DNA of 64,000 nt from Gemmatimonas sp. UBA7669 (GTDB lineage: Bacteria; Gemmatimonadota; Gemmatimonadetes; Gemmatimonadales; Gemmatimonadaceae), in assembly GCF_002483225.1 (NCBI RefSeq), contig NZ_DLHL01000025.1, positions 1 to 64,000 of the forward strand, in the 5' to 3' direction. The notes beneath the pieces are model-generated. The model saw only the letters and a program-made list of their open reading frames with translations, was not told where the DNA came from and did not search any database. Shown here piece after piece: positions 13,401-20,841 of the stretch (position 1 is the first letter of the stretch; every line of letters begins with the position of its first letter). A program made the translations under genes and the position numbers.

Positions 13401-13783
13401 CCAAGGACAAGGTCACGCCGGCGCTCAACGAGCAGTTGTCGGGCATCGAGCGTGAGCTCAACGCCTTCGTGCGTGAAGTGGGTGCCTCGACGGCCTCACG
13501 GTCAGCGCTGGCGCCGCGCGCCGGTGCCGTGCCGGCAGACGACGAGGATGACGAGAATCGCGGCGCCTCGGGTGCACCGGACATGAGCTTCAGCGGGCGC
13601 GCGGGTACACTCAACAGTGTGCTCAATTCCACCTTCCCGGCGGCGCGGGCGCAGCGAGAGCTGGTTGCGCAGCTGCGTCGTCAGCTGGTCACGGAAGAGA
13701 GCAAGCTGCGCGCTTTGTCGGAGATCAGCCTGCCTGACTTCGTGAAGGCGCTCGAAGCGGCGGGAGTGACTGTAGCCAAGTAG
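10499..13783 (+). CDS. secreted VPS10/sortilin-like BNR-repeat propeller protein
   Basis: 1094 residues with a signal peptide (cleavage near AQS, about residue 32). The N-terminal 750 residues carry many Asp-box/BNR units of the S-x-D-G-G-x-T-W type: TTNGGLNW, STDGGRTW, TTDGGKTW, TTDGAKTW, SFDGGRTW, TRDDGLSW, STDYGRTW, TVDGGANW. This is the sortilin/VPS10 10-bladed propeller seen in proteins often called 'glycosyl hydrolase' in this phylum, although catalytic activity is unproven. A very Gly-rich linker (about residues 861-880) precedes a beta domain and a helical C-terminal region of about 150 residues. It stands alone on its strand. Confidence 0.85.
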   Translation: MSLPSSSHATALRNAATAIAACVALTAPLSAQSLPADSLLVRSLVARNIGPASMSGRIVDIAVAEAPRVLRGGRLGTTMYVAVATGGIWKTTNGGLNWSPVSDAIGVGSIGAVAAAPSDGNVVWVGSGESNNMRSSSWGIGVFKSTDGGRTWSKPMLPGTQHIGRIVIDPRDPNVVYVAANGPLWGPGGERGLFKTTDGGKTWTNTKSLSETAGFTEVVIDPANPDVLYAASQQRERRAYGFLPAGAEAAVWKTTDGAKTWTKLSSGLPSGELGRIGLSVCRSRPNTVYALIHAKGPANGLYRSDDAGSSWRQVNNSNGTAWFYGQVRCDPTDAEHVIKLNVGSTESFDGGRTWRPFAQGGGVHADHHALWINPEDGDHYVLGNDGGVDISNDRGRSWYNVENIVGAQFYAISTDDRWPFYHVYGGLQDNQTWGGPNRTRNAFGPTNADWYRMAGGDGFFNVVDRFDPDIVYAESQNGGIQRFNARTGQLKGIKPPARDGEKHRYNWSAPIVPSRHQKGVVYFAANYLFKSTDMGDSWKTISPDLTRNIDRDQLPMRGSVPPKDALGLHEGTAAFGNISAVSESPRRAGVLAVGTDDGVVQVTRDDGLSWHKVTSFPGVPDISYVSGVQFSRHAEGTLYASFDGHRSNDFKPYVARSTDYGRTWTNISGNLPPMATVQAVREHHRQSNLLFVGTEFGVYFTVDGGANWTALKAGMPTVPVWDLQIQERWNDLVIGTHGRGVYIIDDLSPLEHLAEAKRASVAYLFPARNELVYAPNTSRNSGMGSTGYVGQNPEHGVRLAYLLNSVSAGDSAFMDILDGRGRVVRRLVVPSRAGLHRPVWDMRVGAPLTGEMPRTSAPTGGQGGGGGGGGFGGGFGGFNRGAPTYLAVPGSYTARLTLKPASGTATVLTRKFTLLPDPEQQMAQGALEELDAFRLEVVRFQKSVTTAQQQADSVIARYAAVRKAVEAAKDKVTPALNEQLSGIERELNAFVREVGASTASRSALAPRAGAVPADDEDDENRGASGAPDMSFSGRAGTLNSVLNSTFPAARAQRELVAQLRRQLVTEESKLRALSEISLPDFVKALEAAGVTVAK

Positions 13784-13804
13784 CGCGCTGCGGGGTATGC
13801 TGCA

Positions 13805-13844
13805 AACGGGCACGATGCGGTGGTACTGCCGCCTTGTGCCCGTT
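13805..13844 (+). terminator. hairpin after the BNR protein gene, terminator-like
   Basis: Perfect 9-bp arms AACGGGCAC (13805-13813) and GTGCCCGTT (13836-13844) enclose a second short stem (GCGGT/ACTGCC). It lies 22 nt after the stop codon. There is no real T-run, so termination is inferred from position and stem strength only. Confidence 0.5.
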
Positions 13845-13883
13845 CGTGCGTTGTGACTGTCGTGCGCTATCCTTGAGGTAATC

Positions 13884-14465
13884 ATGAATCACGTTCGCCG
13901 AGCACTCGGTTTTGTTGCGTTCGCGGTGTCGCTTGCTCAGACATGGTCATCGACCGCAGCGGCGCAAGGCGCTGCGAGCAGCCGTTCGGCTGCGTTACTG
14001 ATTGGCGCCGGTGCCGGTCGATATCCCTTCACTCCGCTGCCCGGAGCTCGCGACAGCAAGCCGCTGAGTGCCATGCTGACCGCGGGGGTTGAAGGCGAGT
14101 TTGCGGACAATTGGAACTGGCTCGTCGAGGGGGAGTTCGCCTTCAACCCCGGCGCATGCGCCGACGTATGCCCAAGCACCGGCCCAGCCGCTACAGCCAG
14201 TGTGCAGCGTCGAATCATCGCCGAAGCACCTGAGCGGATCGGGATCGCCTTCGGTCCCTCGCTGTTCTACACGGACTTCGATGGCGCCGAGGTGGGCGCC
14301 GGGGTGCGCATGGATATTGGTGTGCTGCGACGCATAGGTCCGAGACTCGGCGTACAGTACGGACTTCTGTCAGGTGGCCACTCGCTGGCGACCGTGCACG
14401 TGATGCTGCGATTGGGCAACCTGCGCCCGGCCGCGAGCCGTCCGATCAGCACGCCGCAAGAGTGA
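13884..14465 (+). CDS. secreted outer-membrane beta-barrel-like protein
   Basis: Starts with a signal peptide (residues 1-27, ending AAAQG). The 193-residue product shows alternating hydrophobic/polar strands ('MLTAGVEGEFADNWNWLVEGEFAF', split for description; 'IGIAFGPSLFYTDFDG'; 'VGAGVRMDIGVLRR'; 'LGVQYGLLSGGHS'; 'VHVMLRLGN'), the pattern of a small outer-membrane barrel. A Cys pair (CADVC) sits in a loop. No family recognised. The next gene starts within 55 nt and may be cotranscribed. Confidence 0.6.
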   Translation: MNHVRRALGFVAFAVSLAQTWSSTAAAQGAASSRSAALLIGAGAGRYPFTPLPGARDSKPLSAMLTAGVEGEFADNWNWLVEGEFAFNPGACADVCPSTGPAATASVQRRIIAEAPERIGIAFGPSLFYTDFDGAEVGAGVRMDIGVLRRIGPRLGVQYGLLSGGHSLATVHVMLRLGNLRPAASRPISTPQE

Positions 14466-14517
14466 CGTGCAGCTTCAATTGTCACCGAGCAACGGTGTTC
14501 TCGTACTGGGGACAAAT

Positions 14518-15189
14518 GTGAAACGTTTCGCCACCACGATGTTCGCTTTCGCTCTCGGTGCAGCCAACGCCAACGCACAGGTTGGCAAGGGAGCAGCGCC
14601 TGTCGACTCGACGGTGCCCGGAATCATGAAGCGTGCGGGGAGACAGGCGAGTGCGACATGGCTGCGCGATATGCTTCGTCAGGCGGATTCGCGTCTGCCA
14701 GGTTCCAAGCTGGATGAGCTTGCTGACAGTCTGGCTGAGCGAGCGATCAGGCCTCTAGATTCGCCGAACGCCGAGGGCGGAGCCGCAGCTATTTCGGCGC
14801 TGAACCTACTCATCATGTCGGGCAGCAATGCAGAACTAAAGGGCACGCCGTATGCGGGCGCATTTACGCGGCTTGTACGGGTGCTCGAGACTTCCTCATC
14901 GCGCGATATGCGCGCCAGAGCGCTTGGTGGTCTGCTTGCGGTTGGATCTCATACGAACGCTTTGTCGCGACTCAAGCAGGTGGCGGAGTCCAACGATCCC
15001 CTCGCGTATGATGCCATCAACTTTCTCATCACCGATGCGTCAGGTGGAAGTTGGCTGGGTATCAGCCCAAGTGCTACGCATCAACAGGAGTCAGTAGTTG
15101 CACTGCGCACGCTGGCGGCCAGATCAAGAGTGAGTGACCCCAAGGCGGCCAGACTCCCGACCGCGTGGGTCGCACGGAACGGTGGATGA
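14518..15189 (+). CDS. secreted helical-repeat protein, unknown function
   Basis: The GTG at 14518 is chosen because GGGGA lies 6 nt upstream and the product then begins with a clean signal peptide (VKRF, hydrophobic core, ANANAQ). A longer frame from 14467 would put a non-signal stretch first. The mature 200 residues are helical with a HEAT-like rhythm (AISALNLLIM, ARALGGLLAVG, ALSRLKQVAES, YDAINFLITD, VVALRTLAARS). No motif points to an enzyme. GC is slightly lower than in the flanking enzymes. Confidence 0.6.
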   Translation: MKRFATTMFAFALGAANANAQVGKGAAPVDSTVPGIMKRAGRQASATWLRDMLRQADSRLPGSKLDELADSLAERAIRPLDSPNAEGGAAAISALNLLIMSGSNAELKGTPYAGAFTRLVRVLETSSSRDMRARALGGLLAVGSHTNALSRLKQVAESNDPLAYDAINFLITDASGGSWLGISPSATHQQESVVALRTLAARSRVSDPKAARLPTAWVARNGG

Positions 15190-15217
15190 GCGCCAATTGA
15201 GCTTTTGACCGGCGTCA

Positions 15218-16021
15218 CTACCGCCTCACCGGCCGCCGCATCGTCGCCGCCTTCTCCACCAGTCGCCGCAGCTCGGCAATCGGCTCCGGATTGTCGTCCA
15301 CCTGCAGGCGCAGCACGACGTCGTTGTTGAGCCACACGCCACCGTTCTTCTTCACGATGAGCATGGCCGCACTCTGCATGCCGCGTGTATCGCCGCCTGC
15401 GCGTTGACCGGCCTCGAGCGCGGCCAGGAGGCGCAGTGACAAATGCCCCGTGGTGCTCTCGAAGGCCTTCACCATGTCCGCCACCACCGCCGGGCCGGCA
15501 AGAATGTTGCCCTGAGCGCTGCAATAGACGCCCTGCTTGTCGCCGGCCCAGGTGGAGGCCTTGGGCCCCGTGAACGCCGCCACGCGCCCCTGGGCGTCCA
15601 TGACGGCAAACTGCCGCCCCTGTTTGGTCCAGTTCTCCGGCCGCGGATCGGGATCGCGCTCCCACACGGTCTTCACCACGGCGTCGGGTGCCATGCCGCT
15701 CTTGAGCAACGCGAGCGCCTGAGGGCCGTAGCTCACGTCCACAATGGCCTGGGTGGCCACCACGCCCACACCGGCCTCGGCCCAGAGCACGCCGTTGCCT
15801 ACCGAGAACACGCGCGACTGCACCGCGCCACCCACCTCGCCGGTTTCCGGGTCATAGCCGAGGATGGAGAAGGTGGCCACCGGCGGCCAGGGCAGCGGCG
15901 TGGCCGTAGCCGCAGTGGGCGTGTTGATCGGGCGTTGAGCCTGGGCACCGGACGCGCTGCACACCAAGGCGAGAGCCAGGGCCCATGCGGCACCAGCGCG
16001 AAGAATGGAAGTGTGTGGCAT
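15218..16021 (-). CDS. DUF1028 family secreted protein
   Basis: The ATG at 16021 is preferred over the longer frame because it starts a signal peptide (MPHTSILR, hydrophobic core, ending GAQAQ). The mature part matches DUF1028: 'ATFSILGYDPETGEVG' near the mature N-terminus, 'WAEAGVGVVATQA', 'YGPQALALL', and a C-terminal segment 'VDDNPEPIAELRRLVEKA' (pieces cited separately). The family is predicted to have an Ntn-hydrolase-like fold, and some members are fused to peptidoglycan-binding domains; its substrate is not established. It is divergent from the M14 peptidase gene, sharing a 94-nt promoter region, which suggests possible joint control. Confidence 0.85.
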   Translation of the reverse strand: MPHTSILRAGAAWALALALVCSASGAQAQRPINTPTAATATPLPWPPVATFSILGYDPETGEVGGAVQSRVFSVGNGVLWAEAGVGVVATQAIVDVSYGPQALALLKSGMAPDAVVKTVWERDPDPRPENWTKQGRQFAVMDAQGRVAAFTGPKASTWAGDKQGVYCSAQGNILAGPAVVADMVKAFESTTGHLSLRLLAALEAGQRAGGDTRGMQSAAMLIVKKNGGVWLNNDVVLRLQVDDNPEPIAELRRLVEKAATMRRPVRR

Positions 16022-16115
16022 GCGTATAAGTGGCCACCGGAAACGCCGCCGAGCAAGGTGACCGGCTGCCGCGTATGATGGGAAAGACCCGTCTCCCCAC
16101 ACCCGGAGTATCCCG

Positions 16116-19079
16116 ATGTCGCGATGGCGCCCGAACGCCGCGAAACGCGCTCCCCGCGTGACCATGTCTCTGGCCACGACCTTCGCTGCCCTGGCACTGC
16201 CTGCGCTGCTCAGCGCCCAGCCCACCCAGGCCATCGATCAGGAGTACACGGCCAAGATCAAGGAATTCCTGCAGGACCCGCGCATCACCACCGAACTGGT
16301 GGATCATCTGCCGGCGTCCAGCACGGTACCCACGCCGCTCAAGTTCCACGGCCGCATTGTCGGCACGCCGGGTGAGCTCACCTACGCCAGAGACATTCAC
16401 CGCTACTTCGAGGCGCTGGCCAAGGCCGCGCCCACGCGCGCCAAGTACTGGACCATTGGCAAGACTGAAGAAGGCCGCGACATGGTGGTGCTGGCCATCG
16501 GTGACGAGCAGGCCATCGCCAATCTCGACAAGTACAAGGGCGATCTCGCCGCGCTCACCGACCCGCGCAAGACGAGTGAGGCCGAGGCGCAGCGGCTCAT
16601 CCAGACCACGAAGCCCATCTACTGGCTGACGAGTGGCATGCACTCGCCGGAAACGGGCGGTCCGGAAGTGCTGCAAGAGCTGGCGTATCGGCTCATCGTG
16701 TCGGAGTCGCCGTACATCCAGGCCATCCGCAACAACATCATCACCTTCATCACGCCGGTCATCGAAGTGGACGGACGTGAGAAGCAGGTGGACACCTACT
16801 ACTACAACAAGAAGCTGCCCGCCGGCGCGCCGCGTCTGCCGCTGATGTACTGGGGCAAGTATGTGGCCCACGACAACAACCGCGATGGCATGGGGCAGTT
16901 CCTCGCGCTCACGCGGCACGTGAACGACTTCTTCCTGCAGTGGAAGCCGCAGGTCATGCACGACCTGCACGAGTCGGTCACCTATCTCTACAGCAGCACG
17001 GGCACGGGCCCGTACAACGACGCCATCGATCCCATCACGGTGACCGAGTGGTGGACCATGGCCCAGGAAGACGTGCGCGAACTCACCAAGCGCGGCGTGC
17101 CGGGGGTGTGGACCTACGGCTTCTACGACGGCTGGACGCCCAACTACATGTTCTTCGTGGCGCACACGAAGAACGCCATCGGTCGTTTCTACGAAGTGCA
17201 GAGCTACGGACCGGACAACTACGAGGTGCGGCCGCCGGCCACCACCACGAGCCGCGAGTGGTTCCGCCCCAATCCGCCGCTGCCGTACATCAAGTGGGGC
17301 CCGCGCAACAACGCCAACATCCAGCAGTCGGGTGTGCTGGTCTCACTCAAGCACTTCGCCGACAATCGGCGCAGCTACCTCGAGAACTACTGGATCAAGA
17401 ACAAGCGCGCCGTGGAGAAGGGCACCACGGGCGCTGGTCCCTACGCCTGGGTCATTCCGTCCACGCAGAAGCGCAAGGCCGACGCCGCCGACGCGGTGAA
17501 TGAACTGCGCAAGCAGGGACTCGAAGTGCACGTGGCCAACACGGCGTTCTCGGTGGGTGGCGTGAACGTCAAGGCCGGGGACTGGATCGTGCGCGGCGAT
17601 CAGCCGTATCGCACACTGGCCGACATGTACTTCGGCATTCAGCGCTACTCGCCGCAGAACCCGCGGCCCTACGACGACACCGGCTGGACGTTCCAGTACA
17701 TGCGCAACGTGGCTATCCTGCCGGTGGGCGACCGCAGCGTGCTCACGCAGCCCATGACGATGGTGAACGACAAGGTGAAGGCCGCCGGCGGTGTGGAAGG
17801 CACGGGCCCGGTGCTCATCGTGGCGCACACCAGCGACAACAATCTCATGAAGTTCCGCACGCAGTTCGCGACCACCAAGATGCACGCGGCGGAAGCGGAC
17901 TTTGAGGCGGGTGGCCGGCAGTTCAAGGCGGGCGCGTTCATCATTCCCGCCGGCGACCGCGCCAAGCTCTCCGCGGCGCTCACGGAACTCGGACTCAGCG
18001 CGCAGGCCGTGGCCACCATGCCGTCGGTCAAGATGCACGAGCTGGACCTGCCGCGCATCGGTTACGCCCACGCCTGGCAGCGCACACAGGACGAAGGCTG
18101 GGTGCGCGCGGCGCTCGACACCTACGGCGTGCCGTACAGATACTTCGGCGACATCGAGCTCAAGAAGGGCAACCTGCGCGCGAAGTACGATGTCATCATC
18201 TATCCGCACGTTGGCGGCAGCGCGCAGTCGCACATCGCCGGCATCATCAAGAACGGCGACACACCGCTGCCGTACCGAAAGACGGCATCCACGCCCAACC
18301 TGGGCGCCATCGACGCCGCCGATGACATTCGCGGCGGCCTCGGCATCGAGGGTCTCACGGAGCTGTACAAGTTCGTACAGGCCGGCGGCACGCTCATTGT
18401 GGAAGGCAGCACGTCCACCATCTTCCCGGCCTACAACCTCACCAGCGGCATCACGCTCGAGTCGCCGCGTGATCTGTTTGCACGTGGCTCGGTGATGCGC
18501 GGTGTCGTGACCGACAAGACCAGCCCGCTGGCCTACGGCTTTGACGCGCAGGTGCCGGTGTACTTCAATCAGGATCCGGTCATCAACGTGGGCGGCTCCG
18601 CAGGCCTCTTTGCCGGCGGTGGCAGCGGAGCGGGCGCGGCGGCGCTTCAGCAGAACGTCACACCGAACGCCAACCCGGTGCAGGTATCGGCCTGGAGCTG
18701 GGGGATGGGCGACACCACGGGCACGCCAACACCACGCCCCAGCGGCGCGGGTCTGGCTGCGGCCGCCGCGCGCGGTGGAGCAGGCGGTGCCGGTGGCTTT
18801 GGTGGTGGAGCGGCGTTTGGTGGTGCCACGAGCATTGACGGCACGCGGCCGCGCGTGATTCTGCAGTTCCCGGCCAACCCGAATGACATGCTGCTCTCCG
18901 GCACGCTGGCCGGCGGTGAGGCGCTGAGCAACCGCGCGCAGCTGGTGGACGCGCCGCTCGGCAAGGGTCACGTGGTGATGTTCGCCATTCGTCCGTTCTG
19001 GCGCTGGCAGACGCAGGGGACGTACTTCCTCGGCTTCAACGCGATCCTGAACTGGAACGATCTGGACGCGGGGAAGTGA
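16116..19079 (+). CDS. secreted M14-family zinc carboxypeptidase, extended
   Basis: The start ATG follows GGAG by 7 nt. A signal peptide (to about residue 35) leads an M14 domain with His176 and Glu179 (MHSPE) and His285 (DLHES) as the zinc ligands; NNRDG (254-258) supplies the substrate-binding Arg region. At 987 residues it is much longer than a simple carboxypeptidase. Residues 430-990 form an extra domain region with a Gly-rich stretch near 885-910. The family hydrolyses C-terminal residues of peptides in the periplasm or outside. It stands alone and ends at a palindromic intergenic repeat. Confidence 0.85.
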   Translation: MSRWRPNAAKRAPRVTMSLATTFAALALPALLSAQPTQAIDQEYTAKIKEFLQDPRITTELVDHLPASSTVPTPLKFHGRIVGTPGELTYARDIHRYFEALAKAAPTRAKYWTIGKTEEGRDMVVLAIGDEQAIANLDKYKGDLAALTDPRKTSEAEAQRLIQTTKPIYWLTSGMHSPETGGPEVLQELAYRLIVSESPYIQAIRNNIITFITPVIEVDGREKQVDTYYYNKKLPAGAPRLPLMYWGKYVAHDNNRDGMGQFLALTRHVNDFFLQWKPQVMHDLHESVTYLYSSTGTGPYNDAIDPITVTEWWTMAQEDVRELTKRGVPGVWTYGFYDGWTPNYMFFVAHTKNAIGRFYEVQSYGPDNYEVRPPATTTSREWFRPNPPLPYIKWGPRNNANIQQSGVLVSLKHFADNRRSYLENYWIKNKRAVEKGTTGAGPYAWVIPSTQKRKADAADAVNELRKQGLEVHVANTAFSVGGVNVKAGDWIVRGDQPYRTLADMYFGIQRYSPQNPRPYDDTGWTFQYMRNVAILPVGDRSVLTQPMTMVNDKVKAAGGVEGTGPVLIVAHTSDNNLMKFRTQFATTKMHAAEADFEAGGRQFKAGAFIIPAGDRAKLSAALTELGLSAQAVATMPSVKMHELDLPRIGYAHAWQRTQDEGWVRAALDTYGVPYRYFGDIELKKGNLRAKYDVIIYPHVGGSAQSHIAGIIKNGDTPLPYRKTASTPNLGAIDAADDIRGGLGIEGLTELYKFVQAGGTLIVEGSTSTIFPAYNLTSGITLESPRDLFARGSVMRGVVTDKTSPLAYGFDAQVPVYFNQDPVINVGGSAGLFAGGGSGAGAAALQQNVTPNANPVQVSAWSWGMGDTTGTPTPRPSGAGLAAAAARGGAGGAGGFGGGAAFGGATSIDGTRPRVILQFPANPNDMLLSGTLAGGEALSNRAQLVDAPLGKGHVVMFAIRPFWRWQTQGTYFLGFNAILNWNDLDAGK

Positions 19080-19099
19080 GGGGATAGTCACAACTCACA

Positions 19100-19163
19100 A
19101 CTCGAAACCTGAACTCAAAACCCGGAACTGATCAGTTTTGAGTATTGGGTTCGGGTTCCGAGT
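19100..19163. repeat. 64-bp palindromic intergenic repeat (family copy 1, tail-to-tail)
   Basis: Two inverted 34-nt arms (19100-19133 and 19130-19163) meet at a shared GATC inside the perfect palindrome ACTGATCAGT. 26 of 34 arm positions are complementary. Each arm is a copy of a unit also found at 38.2 and 44.3 kb (core CCCGGAACTGATC). It lies between the convergent M14 peptidase and kinase genes. Confidence 0.85.
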
Positions 19164-19182
19164 CGTAAGTAGTCGTAAACCC

Positions 19183-19267
19183 AAGACTCAACACTTGAAC
19201 TCAAAGCTCAGAGCTTACCGACAGTCCGGTCAGCTCTGAGCTTTGAGTTGAAGTTTTGAGTTTTCAG
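19183..19267. repeat. second intergenic hairpin with 18-bp perfect arms
   Basis: Perfect inverted arms AACTCAAAGCTCAGAGCT (19198-19215) and its complement (19232-19249) flank a 16-nt spacer. Pairing extends outward with a few mismatches to about 19183 and 19267. The wording (AACTCAAA, TTTTGAGTT) resembles the neighbouring repeat. It ends 11 nt before the kinase stop codon, so it may act as a bidirectional terminator. Confidence 0.8.
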
Positions 19268-19278
19268 TTTGACGGCGG

Positions 19279-20763
19279 CTACGCGGGCGGAACCGTGCTG
19301 TCCCGCTTCACCGTGCTCGAGTCGGCCGGCGCCGCGGCTGCGGTCGCCGTATCCACCGGCTTGGTCACAGTCGTCGAGTCCGCGCGCCGCCGGTTGCGAC
19401 GGGGCGTCGGGGCCGCCGCCGGCTTCTCGGCGGCCGTCGTGGTGTCGGCCACCACCGCCGTATCGCTCTTGCCAATGAGGCCGCCCGCCCAGCTCTTGAA
19501 GGACGAGGCGTAGGCGCCGATGGTGTCGGCTGCCTCGCGCGCGGGGCCCGCTGGTTTCTGCGAGCCGTACCACCACACCCCGTAGGTCATCGCGCCGAGC
19601 ATGACGATGTAGGGGAAGACCGAGCGCCGTCGTCCCAATGAGGCGGGATCCTTGCGGCGCGGCGCGGCGGCCTTGGCTGCCTTGGTCTTCTGCGTGGCCA
19701 CCGCCGCCGCGGGCGTTCGGATGCTGTTGTTGTCGATGGGTGTGCGCGCGCCCACGCTGGACATGCGCTGCCCCAGCGCGTGCCGGTACATCTCGGCGGT
19801 CTGCGTCGGTGTCATTTCGGACACCGCGTTGGCCAGCGTCATGCCAAACTCCGCCACCGTGGGGAAACGGTCGGCAGGGTCGGGTGCGAGCGCCTTGTCG
19901 AAGACTTCCTGAATGGACTCGGGCCACTCGAGATCACTGCGCACTTCGTCGAGACGCCGCGGACGGCTGGTGAGGCGCGCGATCAGCGATTCCTTGCTGT
20001 TCGAGTTGGCAAACGCATCGTGACCGGTGAGCGTGATGAACGCCACGAGTGCCAGCGAGTACTGATCGGAGCGCGCGTCGAGCACATCACCCGACAGCTG
20101 CTCGGGTGACATGAACTCCGGCGTACCCACGGCAAAGCCGGTGCGCGTGACCTGCTGCGCGCCACGATCCATGGTGCGCGCAATGCCGAAGTCCACCAGC
20201 TTGACGACAAACGTGCCGTCGTTGCGCTGCGACACCATCACGTTGTCGGGCTTGATGTCACGGTGCAGGATGCCGAGGTCGTGCGCCGCCTGCAACGCGT
20301 CGGAAGCCTGCGCGATGATGTCCGCGGCCACCACCGGATGCATGGCCACTTCACGCTTGAGTGTGGCCGACAGGGACTCGCCGTCGATGAACTCCATGGC
20401 GAGGTACACCAGCCCCTCGTCGGTTTCACCGAAGTCGAAGATGCCCGCCACGTTGGGATGCGAGATCTTGCTGGCGTTTTCAGCTTCACGCGTGAAGCGC
20501 TGCAACGCCTCGGGCTCGTGCACCAAGGCGGGGCGCATGATCTTGATGGCACTCTTGCGCTTCATGCGCACATGCTCGGCCAGATACACCTGGCCCATGC
20601 CGCCTTCGCCAAGCTGCTTGAGCACCTTGTAGCGGCCGCCGACCATCTTGCCGATGAGATTGGCCTCACCGGCCGGCACCAATGAGGTGCCGTCCTTCGC
20701 GCAGAAAGCCACATCCGCGTCGTAGTCTTCCCCGCACTGGGGGCAAACCTTTCTGGTGCTCAC
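19279..20763 (-). CDS. serine/threonine protein kinase with N-terminal zinc ribbon and one TM helix
   Basis: The GTG at 20763 is chosen; a TTG 36 nt upstream is possible. Residues 5-25 form a zinc-ribbon (CPQC-x9-CAKDG). The kinase domain (about 43-310) has the glycine loop GEGGMGQVY, Lys74, catalytic HRDIKPDN with Asp169, DFG with Asp191 and SPE (219-221) in place of APE. A long Ala/Pro/Lys linker leads to a TM helix (about 382-400) and an Ala/Thr/Ser-rich extracytoplasmic tail of about 95 residues. It phosphorylates unknown proteins on Ser/Thr at the inner membrane. It is divergent from the MetX-like hydrolase gene. Confidence 0.92.
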   Translation of the reverse strand: MSTRKVCPQCGEDYDADVAFCAKDGTSLVPAGEANLIGKMVGGRYKVLKQLGEGGMGQVYLAEHVRMKRKSAIKIMRPALVHEPEALQRFTREAENASKISHPNVAGIFDFGETDEGLVYLAMEFIDGESLSATLKREVAMHPVVAADIIAQASDALQAAHDLGILHRDIKPDNVMVSQRNDGTFVVKLVDFGIARTMDRGAQQVTRTGFAVGTPEFMSPEQLSGDVLDARSDQYSLALVAFITLTGHDAFANSNSKESLIARLTSRPRRLDEVRSDLEWPESIQEVFDKALAPDPADRFPTVAEFGMTLANAVSEMTPTQTAEMYRHALGQRMSSVGARTPIDNNSIRTPAAAVATQKTKAAKAAAPRRKDPASLGRRRSVFPYIVMLGAMTYGVWWYGSQKPAGPAREAADTIGAYASSFKSWAGGLIGKSDTAVVADTTTAAEKPAAAPTPRRNRRRADSTTVTKPVDTATAAAAPADSSTVKRDSTVPPA

Positions 20764-20830
20764 AGTCTGCCAAGCTATGCCCAGGCGAAGACTTGGCAAG
20801 CGGGAGGTATATAGGGAGGTTGCCCCTGGG

Positions 20831-20841
20831 TATCTTGGTAT
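20831..20841 (+). promoter_or_regulatory. -10-like TATCTT box 5 nt before the hydrolase ATG
   Basis: TATCTT (20831-20836) is followed by GGTAT and the ATG at 20842; there is no Shine-Dalgarno. If this is a -10 element the mRNA is leaderless or nearly so. Confidence 0.45.

Noticed and set aside
10499..13783. Sialidase (neuraminidase)
   Set aside because: Asp-box/BNR repeats occur in sialidases, but the Arg-triad/FRIP motif is not seen and the length fits VPS10-type propellers.
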